Of a stretch of DNA of 64,000 bases, positions 16,992 through 24,207 are shown in pieces (the stretch's first letter is position 1; the number at the start of each line of letters is the position of its first letter). The translations under genes were made by a program, and so were the position numbers. Origin of the DNA: Candidatus Bathyarchaeota archaeon. GTDB lineage: Archaea; Thermoproteota; Bathyarchaeia; Bathyarchaeales; UBA233. The DNA lies in NCBI GenBank assembly GCA_007050895.1, contig SMYP01000181.1, positions 4,112 to 68,111 of the forward strand, written 5' to 3'. Below the pieces are notes generated by a model. It did no database searches. It was not told the origin of the DNA and saw nothing but the letters and a program-made list of their open reading frames with translations.

Positions 16992-18658
16992 CGGTCGCAC
17001 CCCCCGACGCTGATGTCCACAGAGACCGCCGCCAGGCCCACGTCCTCGACCCGGCAGCCCAGTACCAGGTCAGCCAGAGCCGCCGTGTGGGCAGCGTCCG
17101 GCCCGCGCAACCTCACCCGTCTCGGCCGCGGGGTCCCGTCGGAGGCCACCATGCAGAGCAGCTCGCCCGTGGGCGTCTCCACGACCCCCAGGCCCACCCC
17201 CTTGGGGACCGTCTCGGGCATCGCGGCGTGGCTCCTGCCGCCCGACAGGGTCCTTGCCACCTGGGCCAGGGTCCTGGCGGAGGACGCCATCTCCAGCAGC
17301 CTCAGCTTCGACCGGGCCAGGGCGTCACCGCCATCCCTGGTCAGCACGGTGACCTGGAGGTCCCTGTACGCCCGGCAGCGGCCGTCGGCGCGGGCGTCCC
17401 TCGGCACCCCGGCGGCGCGAAGCAGGGGGCCCGTCAGGCCCCATCCGGTCATGTCCTCCAGGTTGACGCGGGCCAGGCCTTCCAGGCGGGCCATGGGCTC
17501 CAGCGCCTCCGCCTCGCGGACGTACTGCTTCACCATCGCCTGCACCGCGCGGGCCACCCCCAGCAGCCGTCCTGACCACTCCCCCGGGGCGTCCCGGGCC
17601 ACGCCGCCAACCGCGATGGCGTCCTGGACCAACCGCTGGCCCGTCACCGCCTGGGACGCGTCCATCACCAGCTCCCTGTCGGCCCACACCCGGGAGGCGG
17701 CGGCGGGGCATCCCAGCGCGTCCAGGGTGGCGGCGTGGGCCAGCATGTGGTCCGCGACGCGCTCCAGCTCCATCATCGCCACCCGGAGCTGCCTGCCACG
17801 GGAGGGCACCTCCACGTGGCACAGGGCCTCCACCGCCTCGGCGTAGGCCACCTGCCAGTGGACAGAGGAGCGCACCGACGCCCGGGCCACCACCGGCAGG
17901 CAGGCCTCGTACGTGCGGTCCTCCAGCAGTCCCTCGACCCCCCTGTGCAGGTGGCCTGCGGAGACGCGGGCACCGGTGACGCGGCCGTCCTTCGTCCGTA
18001 TCGCCAGGCCGAGCCTCCCTCCCATGGGGGCGGCGGCCAGGCTGACGGGGACGAACCCCTCGGCCTCCATCTCCTTGTCGCCGGGGGTCTCGTGGGGGTC
18101 CTCCAGCCCCACCGTCCTCTGGCGGGCGTCGTCGCGTCTCATGGGATGGCCCACCCACCACCGGGGCAGGAGCAGCCTCCTGAGACCGGGATGGCCCGCG
18201 AAGGCCACCCCGCTCATCTCCCACGCCTCACGCTCCAGCCACTCGGCCGACCTCCAGTGGGATACGGAGGAGGGCACGCTGGTTGACTGTATCCCGTCGC
18301 TCCCCTCCTCCGGGGGGAATGGGGTGGCCAGCTCCAGCACGATACCGCCGGCCTGGGGGCCCATGTGGTGGACCACCTCCAGGCCCTCACCCAGGTCGGT
18401 GCGGTCCACGACGGTGACGGCCAGCAGCTCGTCCAGGCCCATCTTGTCCCTGAGGACCTCCAGCGCGTCACCCAGCAGTCCCTCGATGCCCTGCGCCCTC
18501 ACCAGGTGGTCGTCCACCGCCTCGACGGACGCGAACAGGTCGACGGACCTCTGGCGAACTGCTGCCACCAGCTCCTCCGCGTGGGTGACCGCGGGGAAGG
18601 CCCGGGGCTCCACGTCGGCCCTTTCGGGTGCCTCATCCGTGGACGCCTCGCCGGTCAC
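16988..18658 (-). CDS. fused NuoC-NuoD-like catalytic-core subunit
   Basis: 556 aa. The N-terminal third resembles NuoC (30-kDa), including the WLEREAWEMSGVAFAGHP stretch. The rest resembles NuoD / hydrogenase large subunit: GHLHRGVEGLLEDRTYEA, a helical core, and an end reading SVDISVGGCDR (NuoD ends DIVMGEVDR). The cysteine pairs that hold NiFe in hydrogenases are absent. The GPQHP-type histidine loop that lines the quinone pocket in complex I is also not there (VSLAAAPMGG instead). It may belong to the hydrogenase-related but NiFe-less (Ehr-like) group; that assignment is inference. Start GTG 18658 overlaps the upstream stop. Confidence 0.88.
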   Translation of the reverse strand: MTGEASTDEAPERADVEPRAFPAVTHAEELVAAVRQRSVDLFASVEAVDDHLVRAQGIEGLLGDALEVLRDKMGLDELLAVTVVDRTDLGEGLEVVHHMGPQAGGIVLELATPFPPEEGSDGIQSTSVPSSVSHWRSAEWLEREAWEMSGVAFAGHPGLRRLLLPRWWVGHPMRRDDARQRTVGLEDPHETPGDKEMEAEGFVPVSLAAAPMGGRLGLAIRTKDGRVTGARVSAGHLHRGVEGLLEDRTYEACLPVVARASVRSSVHWQVAYAEAVEALCHVEVPSRGRQLRVAMMELERVADHMLAHAATLDALGCPAAASRVWADRELVMDASQAVTGQRLVQDAIAVGGVARDAPGEWSGRLLGVARAVQAMVKQYVREAEALEPMARLEGLARVNLEDMTGWGLTGPLLRAAGVPRDARADGRCRAYRDLQVTVLTRDGGDALARSKLRLLEMASSARTLAQVARTLSGGRSHAAMPETVPKGVGLGVVETPTGELLCMVASDGTPRPRRVRLRGPDAAHTAALADLVLGCRVEDVGLAAVSVDISVGGCDR

Positions 18659-19230
18659 AGCATCGCCCCCTCCTCCGACGCCACCTTGATGTACGGGCCC
18701 CCGCCGGCCCGGATCCGCTCCGCCAGCTTGACCAGGCCCAGCAGGTAGGCCTGGGCGGTGGGCGGACATCCCGGGACGTACACGTCCACGGGCACCACCT
18801 GGTCGACGCCGCCCACCACGGCGTGGCTCCCGTTGAACACGCCACCTCCCACGGCGCAGCTGCCCACGGCGATGACCCACCGGGGCTCCGCCATGCGCGC
18901 CAGCAGGCCCGGCAGCTCCATCCGGGAGGCCCTGGTCAGGGGACCGTCCACCAGGAGCACGTCGCAGCCCTCGGGCTCGTCCTGGAACACGGAGCCCAGG
19001 CCCTCGGGGTCCCACCGGGGACCCCTGACGGACAGGCTCTGGAGCGAGCAGCAGCCCAGCCCCGCGGTGGCGGGCCAGAGGGAGCGGGCCTGGGACCATG
19101 CGAGGGTGCCCCTGGCCACCGCCTCGGCGGGGGTATCGAGCCGAAGGGTCCTCATGGCGCGGCGGCCGGCGGCGCCGCTCCACTCCACCAGGCGGCGTCC
19201 CCTGCCGAACCGGGGGGTCTCCCCGGTCAA
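18655..19230 (-). CDS. NuoB-like [4Fe-4S] subunit
   Basis: 191 aa. The N2-type cluster ligands of NuoB are all visible: tandem cysteines in GLGCCSLQS, then VGSCAVGGG and YVPGCPPTAQA. The VDVYVPGCPP stretch is nearly identical to NuoB consensus. In complex I this centre hands electrons to quinone at the NuoB/NuoD interface. The start is TTG 19230, overlapping the upstream stop as TTGA, with GGTGAGG just ahead. Confidence 0.93.
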   Translation of the reverse strand: MTGETPRFGRGRRLVEWSGAAGRRAMRTLRLDTPAEAVARGTLAWSQARSLWPATAGLGCCSLQSLSVRGPRWDPEGLGSVFQDEPEGCDVLLVDGPLTRASRMELPGLLARMAEPRWVIAVGSCAVGGGVFNGSHAVVGGVDQVVPVDVYVPGCPPTAQAYLLGLVKLAERIRAGGGPYIKVASEEGAML

Positions 19231-19589
19231 CGCCTCACCCCCAGCCAAGCGGGCAGGGCATAGGTCACGGACACGATGAGGGCGGCGAAGGCCATGACCA
19301 ACCCGACGGAGGGCAGCTCCTTCACCTGAGGTACCTGGTCCGCCAGGTCCGGGACCAGGAGGGCCAGGAGGAGCGTGGCGAGGAGGATGGCGAGGACCGA
19401 GCCCGCCGCCGCCCTGCCCGCGTGCACCTCCCGCTCCCGGGGGACCGGCCTCGGTGGTCCCGCCTCGCGGGCCGCCCTGCGCCGCGGGAACCCCGTGGAC
19501 AGCAGCAGCGAGACCCAAGGCAGCGCGAAGGCCATTATCAGGCCCACCAGCAGCACCATGGCGAGGACCGCCAGCCCCGTCTCGCCCAT
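19227..19589 (-). CDS. NuoA-like three-helix membrane protein
   Basis: 120 aa with hydrophobic helices near 5-30, 61-80 and 93-115 and a long charged loop after the first: the topology of NuoA. Sequence identity to NuoA is not obvious, so the assignment rests on topology and its place as first gene before nuoB, nuoCD, nuoH and nuoI. ATG 19589 is preceded by GAGAGG. Confidence 0.65.
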   Translation of the reverse strand: MGETGLAVLAMVLLVGLIMAFALPWVSLLLSTGFPRRRAAREAGPPRPVPREREVHAGRAAAGSVLAILLATLLLALLVPDLADQVPQVKELPSVGLVMAFAALIVSVTYALPAWLGVRR

Positions 19590-19642
19590 CGCCTCTCGCC
19601 ATGGCCTTGGGCGGTATTGAACGTTCCCCTGTCCGCCGTGGG

Positions 19643-19651
19643 TTTGATATA
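19643..19651 (+). promoter_or_regulatory. TATA box of the rhomboid gene
   Basis: TTTGATATA lies 27 bp (centre to start) before GTG 19674, the spacing for a leaderless archaeal transcript. Confidence 0.6.
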
Positions 19652-19673
19652 CGGTCCCCGCTCTCCAGGGGGC

Positions 19674-20642
19674 GTGGAGTTCCTCAGCGACCTGTCACCC
19701 TACATCGTCGCCACCGTAGTCATCATCATGGTGGGGGTGTACCCCTTCGCCATCTGGCGGAAGATGTCCTTCACCGCCGCAACCGTGATCGCCAACGTGG
19801 TCATCTTCATCATCTACATGGTGCCCAGGAGCGCCAACGTCTACTACGACGTGGTCCTCAACCTGGGGTTCTACAACGGGTCGCTGGAGTCCGGCACTGG
19901 CCTCTACACGCTGTACACCCACATGTACATCCACGCCGACTTCTTCCACGTGGTCTTCAACATGCTCATCCTGTACCTCATGGGCATGCCCTTCGAGCAG
20001 CGCGTGGGCTGGAAGTGGATGGCGATAATATACTGGTCCACGGGCATCCTGGGCGGCGGCGTCATCAACGGCTTCGTCACCCTGTCCCACCCAGTGGTGG
20101 GCATCGGTGCCTCCGCCGCCATCTCGGGCATCATCGGCGCCTTCGCCATGATGTACCCCCGGGACCGCATCCCCATGGTCATCATCTTCATCATCCTGCC
20201 CCGGGTGCAGGTGGCCTTCGGCGCCCTGGTGTTCATCCTGTTCCAGACCTTCATGGCCATCGTCCAGTCCTCGCTGCCCTACGGCCTGGGCAACGTGGGC
20301 TACACCGCCCACCTGGCCGGCGTGATGGTGGGGGTGGCCATCGGCTGGGTGCTGGCGCGCAAGGGGGTGGAGGCACCCCAACCAGGGGCCCGGCTGGGCC
20401 GCCGACTGGACCGGCTGGACTACGAGATGCTGCGGCCCCTGGCACGGACGCCCGCCAACTCGGACAGGCTGGACGCCCTGATCCGCGAGGACATCCCCGA
20501 GGTCAAGGAGGTGCTGGTGGAGGACCTGGTGGCGCGGCTCCGGTGCCCCCAATGCGACAGCATCATGTTCCTCAAGGGTCACTCGGTCCGCTGCGAGCGA
20601 TGCGAGTGGAGCCTGGACCTGCGCAAGGGCCGCGGGGAGTGA
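19674..20642 (+). CDS. rhomboid-family intramembrane serine protease with C-terminal zinc ribbon
   Basis: 322 aa from a leaderless GTG. Rhomboids cleave transmembrane substrates inside the lipid bilayer. Visible elements: HADFFHVVFNMLILYLMG (helix 2), the nucleophile serine in GIGASAAISG (normally GASGA, here GASAA), and the catalytic histidine in YTAHLAGVMVG. After the membrane core come a helical linker (about 235-290) and a zinc ribbon CPQCDS...CERCEW (about 296-313). The frame is open further upstream, but that part is low-complexity antisense to the nuo-like operon. The soluble zinc ribbon may recognise substrates or partners (inference). Confidence 0.88.
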   Translation: MEFLSDLSPYIVATVVIIMVGVYPFAIWRKMSFTAATVIANVVIFIIYMVPRSANVYYDVVLNLGFYNGSLESGTGLYTLYTHMYIHADFFHVVFNMLILYLMGMPFEQRVGWKWMAIIYWSTGILGGGVINGFVTLSHPVVGIGASAAISGIIGAFAMMYPRDRIPMVIIFIILPRVQVAFGALVFILFQTFMAIVQSSLPYGLGNVGYTAHLAGVMVGVAIGWVLARKGVEAPQPGARLGRRLDRLDYEMLRPLARTPANSDRLDALIREDIPEVKEVLVEDLVARLRCPQCDSIMFLKGHSVRCERCEWSLDLRKGRGE

Positions 20643-20670
20643 GGGCCGACCGCGGAAAGGATGGCACCTT

Positions 20671-20680
20671 AATTTATATA
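20671..20680 (+). promoter_or_regulatory. TATA box of the DUF368 gene
   Basis: AATTTATATA is a very strong archaeal TATA element. It places the transcript start near 20701-20705, only about 16-19 nt before the ATA codon discussed for the downstream gene. Confidence 0.65.
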
Positions 20681-20764
20681 TCCGGACACATGGATGGACC
20701 GGCGAAGTGAGGTGCTTCCATAAGGGTCCCCGAGTCCCTCGTAATATTCCTCAAGGGCCTCCTC

Positions 20765-21610
20765 ATGGGCATGGCCGACATCGTGCCCGGCGTCTCCGGG
20801 GGCACCATGGCACTCATCACCGGAATCTACGAGAGGTTCATCCACGCCCTCAGCTCCATCAACTTCCGGTTCATCACCCTGCGCATCCGGGGGGACGGCG
20901 ACGGGGCGCGGGAGGCCTGGAGGTCCATCGACTGGGCCATGCTCATCCCCCTGTTCGCCGGCATCCTGTCCGCCATGGCCATCTTCGCCCGGGTGCTCGG
21001 CTACCTCCTCGACCACCAGGCGGGACCCACCTACGCCTTCTTCTTCGGCCTCATCCTCGCCTCGGCGGGCTTCGTCTCCAAGTACGTCACCGAGGTGAAC
21101 TGGCGGCACGTGGCGTCGGGGGTGCTGGGGTTCCTGCTGGTCGTGGCCGTCGTCGGGCTGAACGAGGTCACCGACAACCACACCCTCCCCGTGCTCTTCG
21201 CGTCCGGGATCATCGCCGTGTGCGCCATGATCCTCCCGGGCATATCCGGCTCCCTCGTCCTGCTCATCCTGGGACAGTACGAGCACTTCATCGACGCCCT
21301 CAACAAGCTGGCCTGGAGGGACCTGGTCGTGTTCGGCCTGGGCGCCATCGTGGGCATCCTGGCCTTCTCGAGGCTGCTGGACTACATGCTCAGGAACCAC
21401 CGGGCCAAGACCATGGCCTTCCTCTTCGGTTGCATGGTGGGCGCCCTGCGTCTGCCTGGCGAGATAATGCTCGACGAGACGGACCCCTCCTCCATGCCGG
21501 GCGTGGTGCTGGTGGTGGCCGCCGCCGCCGTCGGCTTCGCGGTGGTCCTGCTGCTGGAGCGCAGGTCGGACACCATCAAGGAGAGGCTGGGCATCGAGGA
21601 CACGGACTGA
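20765..21610 (+). CDS. DUF368 polyprenyl-phosphate translocase family protein
   Basis: 281 aa and about eight membrane helices. The family signature MADIVPGVSGGTMALITGIYE opens the protein and the related CAMILPGISGSLVLLILG repeats it in the second half, an inverted-repeat architecture. Bacterial DUF368 proteins (PopT) recycle undecaprenyl phosphate across the membrane; a dolichyl/polyprenyl-phosphate role in archaeal glycosylation is a reasonable inference. ATG 20765 is the first canonical start, yet family proteins normally carry about 15 residues before it. Those are encoded here (RVPESLVIFLKGLL), and GAGGTG at 20709-20714 sits 5 nt before an ATA codon at 20720. The true start may be that ATA. 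Confidence 0.88.
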   Translation: MGMADIVPGVSGGTMALITGIYERFIHALSSINFRFITLRIRGDGDGAREAWRSIDWAMLIPLFAGILSAMAIFARVLGYLLDHQAGPTYAFFFGLILASAGFVSKYVTEVNWRHVASGVLGFLLVVAVVGLNEVTDNHTLPVLFASGIIAVCAMILPGISGSLVLLILGQYEHFIDALNKLAWRDLVVFGLGAIVGILAFSRLLDYMLRNHRAKTMAFLFGCMVGALRLPGEIMLDETDPSSMPGVVLVVAAAAVGFAVVLLLERRSDTIKERLGIEDTD

Positions 21611-21619
21611 GCCGTCCCC

Positions 21620-22597
21620 TCAGCCCACCAGCTTGCCGTCCCTCACGACCGTCCTGGTCCCGCCGTCCTCGAACTCGATGGTCAGCGTGGGCAGGAGCAG
21701 GTGGAAGTCCCGGTGGGTGCGGGAACCGTTGGTCCCGCCCATCTCGGTGTTGTTGCCGAAGGCCACGTGGACGGTGCCCACCGCCTTCTCGTCCTCGAGC
21801 ATGTTCCCGATGACCCGGGCTGCGGGGTTGATGCCGATGCCCAGCTCACCGATGAGGGAGGCCTCCTCGTCGACGGAGGTCAGCTCCTGGATGCGGGTTA
21901 TCAGGGCCGCGTCGTCGCCGCTGATGGAGGCGATGCGCCCGTCCACCACCTCGATGGAAACCGGGCCTGTGACCTTGCCCAGGTCTCCGATGGTGGAGTC
22001 GCAGACCAGCGTGCCCCGCGCCTCGGTCTCCAGGGGGGCGACCCTGACCTCGCCGTTGGGCAGGTTGCCGAACTTGCCAGGGGGGATCCTCACGTCGGAC
22101 TCGAAGGACCTGCCCGTCGTGGAGAACCAGATGTCCGCGCCCGCCGGGCTGGTGAGGTGGGCCCTCGCGGCCCCCCTGAGTCCGTCCACCAGGCGGTCGC
22201 CAATGTCCGCCAGGTCGCGGAAGTCCACCCGCATGGCCCCCTCCGTCATCATGTCGTCGCTGATGCCAGGGCCGTGGCCGGTGCGGACGCCCGAGCTGGC
22301 AGCCGTCTTCAGGAGCTTCACGCGGAAGGGAGTCTCCTCGGGGTAGCCCACGAACACGCTGACCATGACCTGGGCGCCGTCCAGCGCCCGCTTGAGGTCG
22401 TGGGGGAGGTCCATCAGGGGCCGCTCGGTGTCCCCCAGCACGAAGAGGCGCCCCTGCATGCCCAGCTTCTCGCCCGCCTCGTAGAAGGCGTTGCCGATCT
22501 CGATACGATGCTCGTCGGTGACGATGAGCAGATGCTCGCCTGGCTTGGCTCCGAGGACGTGGGTCAGGGCGTTGCCCGCCACCTTCCGCATGACCAT
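21620..22597 (-). CDS. M29-type (aminopeptidase T-like) protein
   Basis: 325 aa. The C-terminal half has the family pattern: EELGIG-like GELGIGINPAAR, GNMLEDEK, VAFGNN and THRDFHLLLPTLTIEF, the region that builds the metal site in M29 metallo-aminopeptidases. The fold is shared with some dioxygenases (NicX), so the exact reaction is not certain. A second copy lies at 62.1-63.2 kb and shares GNMLEDEK and NPAAR. A TATA-like CTTTATGAC (complement of 22631-22639) precedes the gene. It converges with the DUF368 gene. Confidence 0.82.
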   Translation of the reverse strand: MVMRKVAGNALTHVLGAKPGEHLLIVTDEHRIEIGNAFYEAGEKLGMQGRLFVLGDTERPLMDLPHDLKRALDGAQVMVSVFVGYPEETPFRVKLLKTAASSGVRTGHGPGISDDMMTEGAMRVDFRDLADIGDRLVDGLRGAARAHLTSPAGADIWFSTTGRSFESDVRIPPGKFGNLPNGEVRVAPLETEARGTLVCDSTIGDLGKVTGPVSIEVVDGRIASISGDDAALITRIQELTSVDEEASLIGELGIGINPAARVIGNMLEDEKAVGTVHVAFGNNTEMGGTNGSRTHRDFHLLLPTLTIEFEDGGTRTVVRDGKLVG

Positions 22598-22690
22598 GAT
22601 ACCACCGCGGGCCGCAAGAGGTGAGGCCCGTCATAAAGGTTGCGCAGGGCCCTCACAAACCTCATTACCCCCGCCCGCGATACACTGGCC

Positions 22691-23098
22691 ATGGCGCGAC
22701 CGGCGGACATCGCGAAGAAGGCGGCGGCGGCCTACTACGGCCTCTCCTCCGACCCCAAGCGCATACCCAAGGGGTGGGACATCGAGTACCTGAGGCAGGT
22801 CTCCCTCATCCCCAAGGAGACGCCCTTCCTGGTCAAGCTCGACACCTTCATCGGCTCCAAGTGGTCGGACAACATCGGCTCCGAGTCCCGCACGGCCAGG
22901 ATGTCGGACCTGGACTTCCTCGTCTACGCCAACGAGCTGCTGGAGGAGGCGGGGCTTCCCATCGTAAAACCGGGGGACCCCCGGGTCATCCAGTGGATGG
23001 CGTACGTCTCCTCCCACGACGACGCGCTGGTGCTGGTGCGAGTGTCCCGGGCCAAGGAGGAGAAGCTGCTCCTCGTCAACACCGCCATCACGCAGTAG
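22691..23098 (+). CDS. conserved-looking hypothetical protein
   Basis: 135 aa starting ARPADIAKKAAAAYYGLS. Mixed alpha/beta composition, no signal peptide, no cysteines, no recognisable motif. The frame is open to 22640, but the alanine-rich helix after ATG 22691 looks like the natural start. It is upstream of TyrRS by 42 nt. It may be a tRNA or ribosome-linked protein by context only. Confidence 0.6.
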   Translation: MARPADIAKKAAAAYYGLSSDPKRIPKGWDIEYLRQVSLIPKETPFLVKLDTFIGSKWSDNIGSESRTARMSDLDFLVYANELLEEAGLPIVKPGDPRVIQWMAYVSSHDDALVLVRVSRAKEEKLLLVNTAITQ

Positions 23099-23140
23099 CC
23101 ACCGCAACCCTCTTTTACACCCTGGGCCCTTTCGACGGCG

Positions 23141-24193
23141 GTGAGCCCGGTGACAGGGGAACCCGCCGAGGAACTGATGGAGGCCATGCAGGAGGTCGTG
23201 ACGCCCAGCGAGCTGGAGCAGGTGCTCGCGAGGGGGGACGTCACCGGATACATCGGCATCGAGCCCTCGGGCCTCCTCACCACCGCCCAGGCCTTCCAGA
23301 TCGCACGCAGCCTGAGGCTGCTCCACGAGGCGGGCGTCCACATGACCGTGCTGCTGGCGGACTGGCACGCGTACATAAACGACAAGCTGGGCACCGACAT
23401 GGACCGCATCAAGCGGTGCGGCGCCTACCTCCAGGCGGCCTTCGAAGCCATGGGCGTGGACGGGGAGAGGACCCGCTACGTGTGGGCCTCGGACTTCGCC
23501 AAGGACGACGGCTACTGGGAGCTGGTTGTGCGCACCCTCAAGGCATCCTCCCTCAACCGCATCAAGCGGGCGCTGACAATCATGGGCCGCGAGGAGGACG
23601 AGTCGGAGCTGGACTCGTCCAAGATCATCTACCCCGCCATGCAGGTCTCGGACATCTACTACCTGGACGTGGACATCGCCCTGGGCGGCATGGACCAGCG
23701 GAAGGCCCACATGCTGTGCCGGGACGTGGCCGGCAAGGTGGGCAAGGCCGTCAAGAGCCCCGTGGCCCTCCACTTCGCCCTGCTGCCCGCCCTCACCGGC
23801 GGCTCGGTCAGGGACGACCCCGTGGCCGCCAAGATGTCCAAGTCCAAGCCCGACTCGGCGCTCCTCATCCACGACACCCCCGAGGACATCCATAGGAAGC
23901 TGAAGAAGGCCTACTGCCCCCAGGGGGAGCTGGACGACAACCCCGTCACCGAGCTGTGCCGGCTCATCGTCTTCCCCAACGCGGGGGAGCTGACCATAAG
24001 GCGGCCGGAGAAGTGGGGCGGGGACATGCACTTCACCTCCTACGGGATGCTGGCCGAGGCCTACGGGTCGGGGCAGCTTCACCCCGCGGACCTGAAGGCG
24101 GCCGTGGCCGACGCCCTGGCGGAGCTCCAGAGGCCGGTGCGCGAGCGGTTCGAGAGCGACCCGATCCACGAGGAGTTCGCCGTCACCCAGTGA
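23141..24193 (+). CDS. tyrS: tyrosyl-tRNA synthetase, archaeal type, with altered HIGH motif
   Basis: 350 aa, the size and layout of archaeal TyrRS. It charges tRNA-Tyr with tyrosine. Tyrosine-pocket residues are in place (Y37 in GYIGIEPSG, Y164 and D171 in YPAMQVSD), KMSKS is intact (231-235), and the C-terminal block IRRPEKWGGD and LHPADLKAAVADAL is present. The HIGH box, which should follow EPSG as xHLGH or xHVAY, reads LLTTAQ (residues 45-50): the leading histidine is threonine. GTG 23141 has TCTTTTACAC about 27 bp upstream, so the message is probably leaderless. The TgtA gene follows within 15 nt. Confidence 0.9.
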   Translation: MSPVTGEPAEELMEAMQEVVTPSELEQVLARGDVTGYIGIEPSGLLTTAQAFQIARSLRLLHEAGVHMTVLLADWHAYINDKLGTDMDRIKRCGAYLQAAFEAMGVDGERTRYVWASDFAKDDGYWELVVRTLKASSLNRIKRALTIMGREEDESELDSSKIIYPAMQVSDIYYLDVDIALGGMDQRKAHMLCRDVAGKVGKAVKSPVALHFALLPALTGGSVRDDPVAAKMSKSKPDSALLIHDTPEDIHRKLKKAYCPQGELDDNPVTELCRLIVFPNAGELTIRRPEKWGGDMHFTSYGMLAEAYGSGQLHPADLKAAVADALAELQRPVRERFESDPIHEEFAVTQ

Positions 24194-24207
24194 AGGGAGG
24201 CTTGCCC

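Noticed and set aside
16988..18658. A NiFe hydrogenase large subunit
   Set aside because: The C-x2-C pairs that bind NiFe are missing at both ends of the NuoD-like domain, so hydrogenase activity is not supported.
20690..20710. A six-codon leader peptide before the DUF368 gene
   Set aside because: Its ATG lies upstream of the transcript start predicted from the TATA box, so it is probably not in the mRNA.
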